This document shows, in pieces, positions 49,794 to 61,559 of a stretch of 64,000 nt of DNA. The position numbers and the translations under genes are program-made. The notes under the pieces were generated by a model that saw only the letters and a list, made by a program, of their open reading frames with translations, was not told the DNA's origin and did no database searches. This stretch comes from Nannobrachium achirus (lineage: Eukaryota; Chordata; Actinopteri; Myctophiformes; Myctophidae), in assembly GCA_963921795.1 (NCBI GenBank), contig OY997642.1, positions 45,332,885 through 45,396,884 on the forward strand, given 5' to 3'. The first letter of the stretch is position 1; each line of letters opens with the position of its first letter.

Positions 49794-50362
49794 CTCTACA
49801 TGACTGAGTGGTGAACATCCTCAAAGGTGCAGGTGCTGCTGTTTGCAAGTTAAACCAGCGTACCAACCAAGAGGATATACATACTGCAGGGGGGGGGGGC
49901 AAGATGTCTCTCCAACAGAAGGGAAAGTCATCTTCAAACATCATAAAAATGCAAGCGGGGAAAACAACGAAAGGTTTTTTTCCTACAGATCCACAAGCGT
50001 GTCTGGCGTTTTTTTTTTTTTTTTTTCAAAGCACCACACAACGCATACTCCGGATGTGCCCGTGCACGCTCCTGTAGCCTATATAGGGGAACACGCCTGA
50101 AAAAAGCGTGAGCCGCAAAACAAACTGCAGGCCACGAAAATACGGTTCCTCTGAAAGGGGTAAAAGGAGGGCTCAACGACACAATGAACGTTCCTCATTA
50201 GGAGATACACAGAATGCATAGGGATGAATATCAGGTATAGGGCTTGAGAGTACAGAACGGTATAGAGCAAATAAATGGCTGAGCACCCGAATATGCTGTT
50301 AGCAACCATTCAAGTGAATGACTACAGTAGCATTGTGTAGTCATGATGGATGTGTACATGTT

Positions 50363-50958
50363 CAGTGGTGTACAGAAATAACCACGTACATTTACTAAAT
50401 ACTGTACTAGAATTTTGAGGTATTTGTACTTTACTTGAGTGTTTCCAATTTCCGATACTTTTACTTTTCACTCCACTACATCTCGGATCCGAATATAGTA
50501 CTTTTACTCCACTACAATTATTTGAAAACTAGTTACTAGTTACTTTGTAGATTTTGATTATTATTACAAAACATTAACCACTTCAGCCCTGTATACATTT
50601 CAGCCATTTGAAAATAGCTGACCTACAAGCTCACAACGAGCTTGTAGATAGGGCTATTTTCAAATGAAATTTAATACATTTGAATATATACTGTATGGAA
50701 CATTCTGCATAATGAGTACTTTCTAGCCTGACACTCAGCCTGAATTGACATTTCGTTTTACACCTAAAGCACATTTTGAAGGGGTGTGGCTAGCGATTCA
50801 GGGTCTGGAACCAGGCTAAGTTCTTTCTACTTTTGGTAGTACATTTTGATACCAATACTTTTGTACTTGTACTACTACTTTTACTTACTACCTTTGTATG
50901 TCTACACTACAGTATTGATACTTTTACTTAAGACATTTGAGTACTTTCTCCACCACTG
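50363..50958. mobile_element. CAGTGGTGGAA-family MITE with hairpin and nested insert
   Basis: The ends are CAGTGGTGTACAG and TTTCTCCACCACTG. It contains the hairpin module 50605-50666. A ~90-bp insert with AGCCTGACAC / CCAGGCTA ends lies at about 50727-50819. Confidence 0.75.
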
Positions 50959-51038
50959 ATTATGTGTACATCATCACCATTGGCTCACAATTCCGCGGTC
51001 TGCCACATTAGTCCCCCGGAAGCTTCACGCTTATACAA

Positions 51039-51164
<126 letters not shown>

Positions 51165-51321
51165 CAGACATGGGTCGGCACGAGTGAAAACCTCCACTGC
51201 CTCTCAAAGATGGCATTGTTCAAAGACACTGTGAAATTGATGTTTTCTAGAAATAATTGGGTCAGTGGCGGCCGCCTTGCTGCTAAGCTTGTGGTAATGT
51301 AATTAACAACAGCATGGTGCT

Positions 51322-51805
51322 CAGGGGGGTCGCACCAAATTCTGGGCCCTGGGTACGAGGACTCACTGTGGGCCCCTCGTGAATGGCTGCATTATTACAC
51401 ATTATTTTGTGCTTTAACTATTGAAAAATAGCAGATATACAAGCTCACTGCGAGCTTGTAGATCTGCAATTAAGTTTTCGAATATTTTGACACGATTCTA
51501 TAAATGTCTTCTAAATCCTCCTATTTACAGTCAGTGGATCTTTTTTCATGTGAAGGACCCCCAAACATTATATGGATTTGGCCACGAACCCCCATCTCAA
51601 AATATTTAGTTCCAGTGGCAGTGACCCTCCAGAAGCAAATTTTGAGTTACAAATGTTCGCTTAAAAAATACATATATTCAAAGATTTGAACCCATTCGCA
51701 CACATCTGCTATTTTTTAATAGCTAAAGTATAAAATAATTAAGGGCCCTCCACCTTGGGCCCTGGTAACTCAGTCCCACATCCCCCCGCCCTTGTGACGC
51801 CCCTG
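51322..51805. mobile_element. CAGGGGCGTCACA-family MITE with foldback core, copy 2
   Basis: It is flanked by perfect ATGGTGCT duplications (51314-51321, 51806-51813). It is in the opposite orientation to 24365-24858, with the same junction between the GGGCCC-rich arm and the foldback core. The hairpins lie at 51422-51470 and, half-lost, near 51700-51720. Confidence 0.88.
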
Positions 51806-52228
51806 ATGGTGCTCATGTCTTTTTGCTCCACTATGGAGGGCGAGGGAGTGGGGGGCGGGGGGCACTCTACAGAATGTCACTGTGTGACAGTGGCAAATTA
51901 ATCAGTGATCTGTCATGAAGAGGATACGAGCATCTGCGGTCGACAATGTTTTGAATGGAGTTGGAGAGAAGTGGTGGTGGTGAGGGTGGTGAGGGCTGGG
52001 GGGGGAGTGGTGGCCTTTATGTCAGCTTGCCTGGATCTTGACCAGAGTGACATGATCACTGTAAAGAGAAGATCTCAGAGAGGACATGGATGAAGAGCTT
52101 CTTTGTGGACTGTTAGAAACAGACGCCTATATGCCCGTTTTTTTGGGTCCCATTATCCTGCGGGAGACGTTCCTTTACATTGCCTAGATAATAATACAGG
52201 CTGTTCTCTCTCTCTCGCTCTGACGCAT

Positions 52229-52400
<172 letters not shown>

Positions 52401-52748
52401 GTGCACACACGCGCCTGCCTTGTCCTGACACCCACTTCACTTGGATGGAACACAACAGTAGCGCCATCACATAACACTATAGATAATCCACCTTACATAA
52501 AACTTGCAGCTCCTTTCATATCATATCTAATGAGTCCTACATGCGACGTTGACCCGTGTTCCACCACCATACAACCGTGTATTGGAGCGGAGCGCCGCCC
52601 ATGTGACCGTTTGTCCCAGTGCCCCCCCATAAACAACCAACTGTGGAAGATAACAGAGGAGGAGAGCAAATAGCAGGAGGAGAGGCACCTTCTGTCTTCA
52701 CCTGCCTGCCTGCCTGGGTTGCAATGAAACCAGAGGGGAGTCCTAGGC

Positions 52749-52993
52749 CAGTGGTTCCCAAACCTTTTAGCCTGTGACCCAAAAAAGAAATCAAATGTTT
52801 GCCGGGACCAAAACTAGTGTTTTTTTTTTGTTTTTTTTACTTTTTAAACATCCATTTTCTAATTTATGGAATTTCATACATTTTCTTTTATTTAATAGTG
52901 AAATTATTTCGAGAAACCGTTCAAATTCAGGGACCCACACAAATGTGTCCGCAACCAACAAATGGGTCCCGACCCACTGTTTGGGAATCAGTG
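52749..52993. mobile_element. hAT-Charlie-like MITE
   Basis: The ends are CAGTGGTTCCCAAACC and TTTGGGAATCAGTG. Flanks are TCCTAGGC / TCCTAGAG (6 of 8). It has no hairpin module and no coding frame. Confidence 0.78.
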
Positions 52994-52999
52994 TCCTAG

Positions 53000-53493
53000 A
53001 GAGACCTGGTCTGGTCTTTTACCCTCCTAGTGAGCACCAGGAAGACCAGGGACCGCTAGAGAGTAGTCTGGGATCACTTCACTTTTCGGGGTTGTATCCG
53101 GTCGGGGGCGGAAACCACAACATGTCATGTTGTAGTACTCAAAGACTACAATTTGGCCAGAACTATCCAACCGGAAACAGTTTTAACCCAAAATAATTCC
53201 CCTGCACTCAAGGACATACTTTTAGGGCCTACCTAATAAACTCCTTGATGCGGAGTAGTTTTGCTTTTGAAAGATTAGTTTGGTATATGCATCTTTTAGT
53301 CCAACTCGTAGCGACTGGCAAGACTACACTAGGCTATACTCGAGCATTTTAATAGGGATTGGGGAAACAAACGGGGGGGAACCAAATCAAAGTGACGTTC
53401 TTCTAGTGGTTTCCGCGTTAGACGGAACCCAAACGGCATGTTGTGAACGAACACCAGGCTTTCCCCCAGAAAGCCTGGTGAGGCGAGGTTAGC

Positions 53494-53538
<45 letters not shown>

Positions 53539-53671
53539 GTAATAGGGACATATTCCAAAGATCAGGGCGGGATTAGTACTAATGCCTGCCGGGTTTATCT
53601 GCCATCACGTGGGGTAACACCTGGCTGCAAGTGCTAGCGCTGAAGATTGGCCCGTGTGTGTGTGTGTGCGT

Positions 53672-53744
<73 letters not shown>

Positions 53745-55640
53745 CGTGTGTGTGTGCACTAATCCCTCAGACACCTCCGACTCAGGGGTTAGACCAATAG
53801 GGTCTACAGATAGCACCAGCAGGCTCTATCTAAAACCTACAGTACACAAGACCTTCGATCAGAGCAATGGAGACGGAGAAGAGTGATGACCTTGATTATT
53901 TGAAGGAGATGTGTGTTGTTGCAGTCTGGCTATTTAGCGCCATTTGGGTTGGGCTCAAAGCACACAAAATATAAAGTGGATGTTCTGAGCCAAGATTGGC
54001 TGTCCTAAATCCAGCCCCAAGTTCTAATGCAACTGAAAAAGGCTTAGGATAGGCTGCACACTGCAAATTGGCTGGGGCAATGCACATTGGCTGTCTGTGT
54101 CCTCTGTGACTCAGTAACTACAGGGTAATTAAAACAAGACTGGCTTTTTGTTATTATCGAAGTTGGAGTTGAACGGAATGAGGAAATACGTTTTACTGGC
54201 AAAACAATAAAGCACAATGATAACACCGTAACCGTATTTCACTCTTACTTCTGCTTATGACACCTGCATTTCCGGGATCAATAAAGCTTTATCTCATCCA
54301 CTGCAGAGCTGCAGTTATTGATTATTTTATTTGTGATTATTCTACCGATTGCATTTTCTGTTAATTGAATAACCGAGGCACGTGCTGTATCTGATATGCT
54401 TTTTTATACCAACGAATCGGCATGAAAAAAAAAATGAAAAAAACAATTTGATGATATTTTTTAATTGATTGGTTTCAATAACTGCTGCAGTTCTTCATCA
54501 TATTACTTGCCTTGTTCTATAAATTCCAAATCCGAACAAACTTGGAATAGACCTTCTATCAACGATTAGGAGCCTGATTTATACTTCCTTGTATGATGCA
54601 GTCATGCACAGAAAAGAGCAGATCTGCTATTCCCGCCACACGTCTCCATCGTATGGTGAACAGTGGGGTGTGTCTGAAAGTGGTGCTGCTTTGACTCTGC
54701 CATAGGTACAATCCTTCCTCAATTCTCAATCCTAGAAGACTTTGTATAAAAGAATATTTAGATGGCATGTTTTGACTTTGCTTTGAATCCATCGAACAAA
54801 GATTGGGCTACTTGCGGCAGGGTAATAAAACATCAGTCAGCCTCATCATTCATCTTCAAGCTGACAATAAGATTGATTTTGTCCGCTTACTATAAATGAC
54901 TTCATGTCCTGCTATCGTGTCTAGCCCAGATTCACTTTTTAATACAACAGTATCGCCACTAAACCTATGTTATACGTGTTGCTGTCATGTCAGTGTTACA
55001 AAAGGATGTTGGCCATTTGACACATGCTGAATAGCACTTCCAAATAAATCCCACTGGAGCAGGCTCAAGCATGCACAAACAGCTCTACTCCAAAGATACT
55101 TTAGTTTAGTTCAATATTAGCCAATATTTTCTATGTACTCTGTTCACATTCAGTCTCCAGGATGTCTTGGCACAGAGTCTATATTAATAGCACTGGAGAT
55201 CATGGACTGATGTTCGTGGTAGAATTTGATGGGTTCACTGACGTTTTGGCCTCATGTCAGTCCTTTCAACAATGACCAGCTTGGACAGCAGGTTATGTTG
55301 GGAATTGAAAGGCTCAAGTGAGTATACAGGCTTAACTTCTGTGCACAACTCCAGTGGATACAGCATAATCTCTACATATGATATAGGCTTAGTGGGTTGG
55401 GGATCATCACAGGCAGTGGAAACACCTGCAATGAGAATAGCCACTCTAAGAGTACCACCAGTCTATTTTTAGGCAGTTATAGCCACGTGACACAACCCTC
55501 CACCCTCTCATTCAACACGACTAAATAAGCAAAACCGTTAGAAAGAAAACAACAACACCATCTTAGTTCAGTTCAAAGGTGAGCTCATCTGAGAACCTAA
55601 ATCAAAATCCTGCAAGGGGTCCAAAATCCATCTCCGACTT
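53000..55640. other. Intergenic, no gene seen
   Basis: It contains (GA)n at 53494-53530 and (GT)n with GC steps at 53653-53756. Short frames lack recognisable similarity. Confidence 0.45.
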
Positions 55641-56562
55641 GCTATGTGACAATGACATGTGGCTGCAGCAAGACGTCTCTTGTTGACAGATAATCCAACG
55701 TGTGTTTTCTGCCACTCAGGGACTCCCGCGAAGCGTCACCCGTCAGCAGGACCAGAACGCCTTCCCCCCATAAGCTGCCGGCTTATGCTAACAAAAGAAG
55801 ATGCAGTGTCCTTACCGTTCGGCCGGCTAATCCAGACTTAGCTGCGTGGCGTCGTCTTCAGCTGACCTCCACGGGTGAGTGCTGGCTCGGTAAGTCCATC
55901 ATCACAGCCGAGGAGCTGAGTGAAGGAATCCAGCTTGCTGGTCCCCCGCAAAAAAAGAAAAACAGAAAAACATCAGCGCTCCATGCGTCTCTGAGTCTGA
56001 GGAGAAGATGGGTTTAGACGTGCTGACTGACCTGATCCAGTACCCAGTTCTACTATCCCTTTATCATAGTGACATTTCCACAAGTTTCCCTCGTGTCGCG
56101 GTGATCAAAATCCACATCTCCCTGAAGGCGTCCAAGAGCGTCATGCCAGTGAAGAGGTCCATCCATTGAAGAAGAATGAAGTTAGTAGTTAGATATATGG
56201 GGATGTTTAGAAGTGCTCCTGGAGAGGTGTGTGGCTCTCTCTGCAGCAAAACTCCATTCAGCAGTTATGAAGTCTCCTTTTCCCAAAAGCACTCAACAAG
56301 GGACCATACAGGTATAGTCTGAAATAGAGAAACAAGAGCTTAAGTACAGCATCTTAAAAGGACAAATAATGACTCCACTATTACACATCTTGTCAAATTC
56401 ACTACTAGATACCAAATCACTTGTTAACTAAAGAAAGTATAACACTTACAAAAGATACAGAATTGTATGGGACTGACACCAACTCTTTGAGAGCACGTGG
56501 TTGGTCTTACCCCTCAGCAGCAGGTCTTCTCTTTAACTTAGAGGGGCGGTGGGGGGCTGGCT

Positions 56563-56856
56563 TCAGTGAAGGGGTGAGGGCTGCACCGCAGAGATGCGTT
56601 TGGGGTTAGAAGGCAGAGTGTAGTTACGGTAAGAACGCAGAGCGTCTCTCTGATGCCTCTGCCTCGTCTTGCCCCCCCACACTCCCAACTGTTGCTCCAC
56701 CTCCTCCATAGTTGCGCTGGTGGGCCGAGTCGGATTACTTCTGACATGATAATCTCCCTGGCTGTAGCTCCCAAAGCACTCTAAAGGATGCTTTGGCCTG
56801 AGCAAAGGCTTACATTTACCTTCTGCTCCAAGGGAGGCTGCCATCTTAGGCATACG
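56563..56856 (-). CDS. Unrecognised short frame, 96 codons, possible exon
   Basis: This minus-strand frame directly follows a good splice acceptor (ttttcctaccag/CGTATG). It reads MPKMAASLGAEGKCKPLLRP, then FGSYSQGDYHVRSNPTRPTS, an acidic stretch (MEEVEQQLGVWGG), and a basic tail ending NPKRISAVQPSPLH-stop. Composition is balanced, with no low-complexity tract and no transposon signature. No family was recognised. It could be the terminal exon of a small gene, with 5' exons upstream (higher coordinates), or a chance frame. No polyadenylation signal was identified downstream. Confidence 0.33.
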   Translation of the reverse strand, partial: RMPKMAASLGAEGKCKPLLRPKHPLECFGSYSQGDYHVRSNPTRPTSATMEEVEQQLGVWGGKTRQRHQRDALRSYRNYTLPSNPKRISAVQPSPLH

Positions 56857-56999
56857 CTGGTAGGAAAATCAATTGGGTGGATCAGAGGGTATACAGTAAA
56901 AAAAAGATAAAGAGAAATGAGGGTTGTGCCAAAACAGGTGCCGTCCTTTCTGACTGGTTGGGTGAATTCACTGTAGCTCATAAAATGGGTGCTAAAAAC

Positions 57000-57716
57000 A
57001 ACACAGACTCTAGTTAAATTGATTTATCATGACTCGCGAGTGGAGGTATTCCATGATGATTCAATCTAGAGTTGGCTGGGGATGAAACTGGGGATGATGT
57101 TGTTTTGAGAGTCTCACGTTCACGTCTCCTCCCGCACAAACTACTATTTTAGCCTCTGAGCCTTAGAGCAGAAAACGAGGAGCAGATGGTCATGATTTTG
57201 GGAGGTATCGGGCGCTTCAAACTGCAAACCAAATAAATACCCCATCCGCGGATGAAACATGTCAGGTGTTTGGGGTCATGTAAAAACAACTTTGGAGCAG
57301 AGGAGCACAGTTAGTTGCCAGGGAGATGCGCACGAAACCTTCCGAGACGTAATTGTAGGGCAGAATAGGTGATGTTTGGAAATCAATTCACAGATAAACT
57401 GTGGAACCACAAATGGATTACCACCGAAAGCGATTCAAGGCTGAAACATCTCAGCATCGGTCTCAGTATTAAAGTAATATGAAGCGAATGTTGCAGCTGG
57501 AGGCTAGATTACGTTATAGGAGGATTCTCATTTCCATGCCATGAGTCATTCTTCGATCCTCGTGTCAGAATTATGCAGGATGTTTTGATTCTGTATCAAC
57601 AAAACACAGCGCGAACTGTGCTTGGAACTGCTTGGTGTTTTACTCATCTAAGACAGCAACCTAAACATTCCTCACAGATATTATCTATGAAAAGAATCAA
57701 AGTCAGCAATACGTTG
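57000..57716. other. Intergenic, no gene seen
   Basis: It lies upstream of the minus-strand frame at 56.6 kb. GTTGCCAGGGAGAT near 57314 resembles half an X-box but lacks a proper second half. No repeat ends were recognised. Confidence 0.4.
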
Positions 57717-57963
57717 TTGTCGGGTGGAAACCTTGTACGTCCAAAACCGTTCGTTTTGTATTTATCATTTTAAAAATGATTTAAACTAGTGAAAACAGAC
57801 GATCTACAAGCACACAACGCCTCGCACCCGAGGCGTTGTGTGCTTGTAGATCTGCTGCTGTTTTCACTACTTTTGTGTGACGGCCTTGTATGATGAAGCA
57901 GGGCTTTACTTTGCGAAAAACATACACATTTGAAGCTTGGACATACAAGGTTTCTGCCCGACA
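57717..57963. mobile_element. TTGTCGGGTGGAAACC-family MITE, copy 2
   Basis: The same ends flank the hairpin module 57787-57869, whose arms (GATCTACAAGCACACAACGC) are mirrored. A third, 5'-truncated copy lies at about 59876-59962. Confidence 0.8.
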
Positions 57964-58841
57964 GTGACGAATACTTAAACACTTTTGAGCATAGCCTCTG
58001 GAGTGAAGCCAATCTAGGTACGTGTAGGCTCTAACCTGGGAGATCGACAGAACCTACCTGTTCCTTTTCAAGCTGAGAATGCTGAGAATGTTCCGATGGC
58101 GTGGCAGCCAACAGGTGCAACTTCACAACAGACCCTGAAACGCACACACGCCCGAGCTCTGACACATAGCTTGTTTAACATAGACTGACCATTTACGGGA
58201 TAGGTGATACTGTGTACATAAATGATGACTTCCATTTAGAAACGGAATATGTTTTCTTTTCGAGGCCCGAAAGGTAAATATCAGCACAAAAACATTCCTG
58301 ACGCTGAATCATGAACGCCAGTGTTTTACACATTGTTTGCAGATGTTTTACGGCGTGTCTGTTTCTACAGATTGGCCTCCGTTACGACGAAACCAAAACA
58401 TCTGTTAATTGCAAATTCTCGCAATAGAGTTGTAACCTTCAAGGTTTCACGTAATAATTGAGATTACATCAGAGATAAAAGCCAACTCTGACATACAGTA
58501 TTCCAAGGGAGAAAGAGAAAAAAAGTTTCCAGATTGAAACGTACAGAATCACATCCATGTAGCGCTAAATCTTTTCCACTGGGGCGTGATGAGTGAGGGA
58601 ACACATTTTGTTTAGGTTTGGGCTGGATTTTTAAGGAAGCCCTCAATCAGTAACACTATAAACACAACATTCCACTTGAGGTGTCATTAGAAAAGCTGGA
58701 AATAAGGCCCAAATGTGGCCACTATGCACATGTTGCACAAGATGTGGTTTGATGATTGGACGGGTAACCTTCAGCCAAATGTCATCCCACTGACTGGAAA
58801 AACTACTTTTAAAAGGGCCAAACTCTAAACAGGCTTTTCAA

Positions 58842-59268
58842 ATGATGCAGGGGGGAGACTTGGCCCCTACTCGGATTCTCAACGTAAAAGAAAAAGGCTG
58901 CTTTCTGGGAAACGACGGAAACCAGAGGAATCCATCTCGAACCAAGTACAAATATACATTGCAATCTGTGACCGAGGCTGATTGGGGTCGGTCCTATGGT
59001 ATTTTCACGAAGAGGGAAAAAGACCTCAACTACGGTAGGTGCCTATATATTACAAAAATGTAATAAAATCTTTCAAAGAATAAATGTGTTCAATATTATT
59101 ACAGCGTCACATTAACACTTAATTTGATATAACAATGTTTAGCAAACCTAATAAGAAGAGAACATTGTATTTACTTTCCATGTGCCAGGCCTTTGGCAGT
59201 GGCACCCTGATCAGACTGTTGGAAGAAACATCATAAACACACAGCCAAATACTGCCCCCCTCTGTTAA
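58842..59268 (+). CDS. Unrecognised two-exon small protein, 90 aa
   Basis: Exon 1 is 58842-59034 and starts with ATG ATG. Exon 2 is 59189-59268 with TAA at 59266-59268. The junction TACG/gtaggt ... tgtgccag/GC keeps the frame and yields DLNYGLWQWHPDQTVGRNII and then NTQPNTAPLC. The body includes TKYKYTLQSVTEADWGRSYG. It is rich in W, Y, G and N, like many short ciliary or sperm microtubule inner proteins, but this is only an impression and no family was identified. An ATTAAA signal lies near 59357. More 5' exons are possible, because the frame is open upstream to 58794. Confidence 0.45.
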
Positions 59269-60090
59269 CCATGAACTCCTACATCTACTGTATCACTAAA
59301 TCACTGAAAGTGTTGCTCCAGGAGTGGGACATGACTTGTACATTTGGCATTTTACATTAAAAACTAAATTAGCTTTTGTGCATTTTGGGTCAAATGTAAA
59401 TAGTAGAAGTATAGTGGTATCTCATCTGTCTACATACCTGTGTGGTTGTGATCCAGAAGGGGATATTTTGTTGAATCTGGGGGGCCAACTATTGCTGCTG
59501 CCGATGTTGGCTTAATCCATCTTCCACGTACCTCTTCAGCGTGGTTGTCATTGCTGCTGCAATGTTGAGAGACCTAAAACTAAATATTTGAATGGTTGTG
59601 TACTTGTATACAAGTAGCATGGTTGTTATTGCTGCTGCAATGTTGAGAGACCTAAAACTAAATATTTGAATGATTGTGTACTTGTATATAAGTACCTTGA
59701 ATGTTGAATGTGTTGCTGGACCCAAGGGCTTCCAGCACTCCTGCCTGTAGTCTCCAGTGCACTGGTTCAAGAAGTGTTCCTGGGCTCAGAGAGGTACTGT
59801 AAGCCCGTGGCTAACCACAGGCTGTGGGTTGTGCTTCCAGGATTTCTTTTCGGTGCCGGACCCTGTGTGGAGACCTGTTGGACAATACAACGCATTGTGA
59901 TGCGAGGCATTGTGTGCATTCAAATTTGAAACTTGGAGATACAAGGTTTCTGCCTGACTGTGATGATGTTTGGACAGCCCACTCAGGAGGGACTAGAAAC
60001 GGGGGCGACTTCAAATCAATTCACGATTATTTCAAACTTTTGTTTTGATTACGATTAACGATTATTAAGAGAAGAAAATCTACAAGCTAG

Positions 60091-60091
<1 letters not shown>

Positions 60092-60132
<41 letters not shown>
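60092..60132. repeat. (AT)n then (GT)n microsatellite
   Basis: About 15 AT units pass into GTGTGTGTGT. A fragment of the hairpin arm (AAAATCTACAAGCTAGCAA) abuts it at 60075. Confidence 0.9.
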
Positions 60133-60314
60133 AATGCTTCTCGATGACTCGATTAACCTACACGAGCTTGATTAATTGCCCAGCCCTAGGAGGGATCTCA
60201 TCATATTCCTCTAGTGGTTCTACCTAGTGTAGGCTAATGGCTGAGTTCCAGGTCATCCCAGCAGGGTTGCCAACACTGGACCGTCAGAATCAACGAGATT
60301 TCGTTTTTTGTAAA

Positions 60315-60336
60315 GGGGGGGGGGGGGGGGGGGGGG
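60315..60336 (+). repeat. Run of 22 G
   Basis: A homopolymer of guanine follows GTAAA. Length errors are likely in such tracts. Confidence 0.8.
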
Positions 60337-60734
60337 TCTCCCCAACAGGGGTCTGAGGGATCTCCCCCAAGAACTTAATCTTAACTTATATATTTTCCTG
60401 TGTTCTATTGAATTTTGCACCAATGATTCGCCATGCAACCAAACGGTTTTAAGCTCAACCGCAGCAAAGCAACTCTTTGCGTGTCAGGGTGTCAGGGCAT
60501 GACATTAAGGCTTAGCCTGTTGTCCGGGACAATTAATACATATTTATAGGGGTGGCCTGGGCCAAAAAAGTTTGGGAACCACTGGTCTACATATAATGAT
60601 GTACAAATCCTGGTCGTCCTGTGGTTCATTGCTGGAGTGTTTAACTTTACCAACTCAAAGCTACAGTAACATAACATTCAGAGGATCCATGTTCTAATCC
60701 GAGTCCTACTAGGAAGGAAGTTAATACCTCTGGT

Positions 60735-61400
60735 GAGAGATGGTCTACTCTAATGGTGTGATCGAAGGTCAGCCTCTCGGGGCGCCCGCTGGTCCAGGCG
60801 CATGCCACATGGATGCCTGGTGGTGGCGCCGGTTCGATTCCCGATCCGGACGACCTTTGCCACATGTCACTCCCCATCTCTCCCCCCATTTCCTGTCAGT
60901 CTACTGTCCTATCAATAAAGGCATAAAAGCCCCAAAACATATCTTTAAAAAATAAAAAGATCAGCCTCTAAGTGCTGAGGTTCCAGGTTCAAATCTCAGT
61001 CCTCCAACGTTGCTATTATTACTTGCACCTTTTCAAGGCTAAAATACAAAAGAATAACTCAAAAGCACTGGGAATTGTCTGTGGTGAGAGATGGTGTAGT
61101 GGTCTAAAGATTTGACTCTCAGTGCAGAGGTTCCATAATCAAATCCCACTCCTCCTATGTTGCTGTGTTACTTTAACATTTCTTTCAAGGTTGAATTAGT
61201 CAAAAGCACAAGAAAATGAAAACTGAGAGATGGTTTAGAGGTCTAAAAGATCAGACCCTCAGTTTAGAAGTCTCATGTTCAAATCCCGGTTCTCATTGCT
61301 GTGTTACTTTTCAAGGTTAAAATACAAAATAACTACTCAAAAGCACCAGAAAATGTCTGCTGTGAGAGATGGTGTAGTGGTTTTAACATCAGACTCTGGG
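60735..61400 (+). repeat. Tandem tRNA-like repeat, ~139-bp unit, four copies
   Basis: The A-box-like GAGAGATGGTGTAGTGG motif starts at 60735, 61086, 61225 and 61364. The last three are spaced exactly 139 bp. A B-box-like GGTTCAAATC follows in each full unit. The first unit is lengthened by the SINE at 60778-60957. It is probably a tandemly amplified tRNA-derived SINE head; no intact tRNA gene was recognised. Confidence 0.7.
60778..60957 (+). mobile_element. tRNA-derived SINE, second copy
   Basis: It is the same family as 4752-4933 (GGGGCGCCC start, GGTTCGATTCCC B box, AATAAAGGCATAAAAGC tail). Target duplications are AGGTCAGCCTCT (60766-60777) and AGATCAGCCTCT (60958-60969), one mismatch. It splits the first unit of a tandem tRNA-like array. 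Confidence 0.83.
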
Positions 61401-61559
61401 GGACGGAGATACACCTAAACCTAACCTTAACCCCAGTAAAACTAATGCTGGTGAATGCTAACCTGGTGAATGCTAACCTGCCGACGCTGGTGAATGCTAA
61501 CCTGCCGACGCTGGTGCTTAACCCAGTTGCTTTTTTTATACACTCGGACGGACTTAAAC

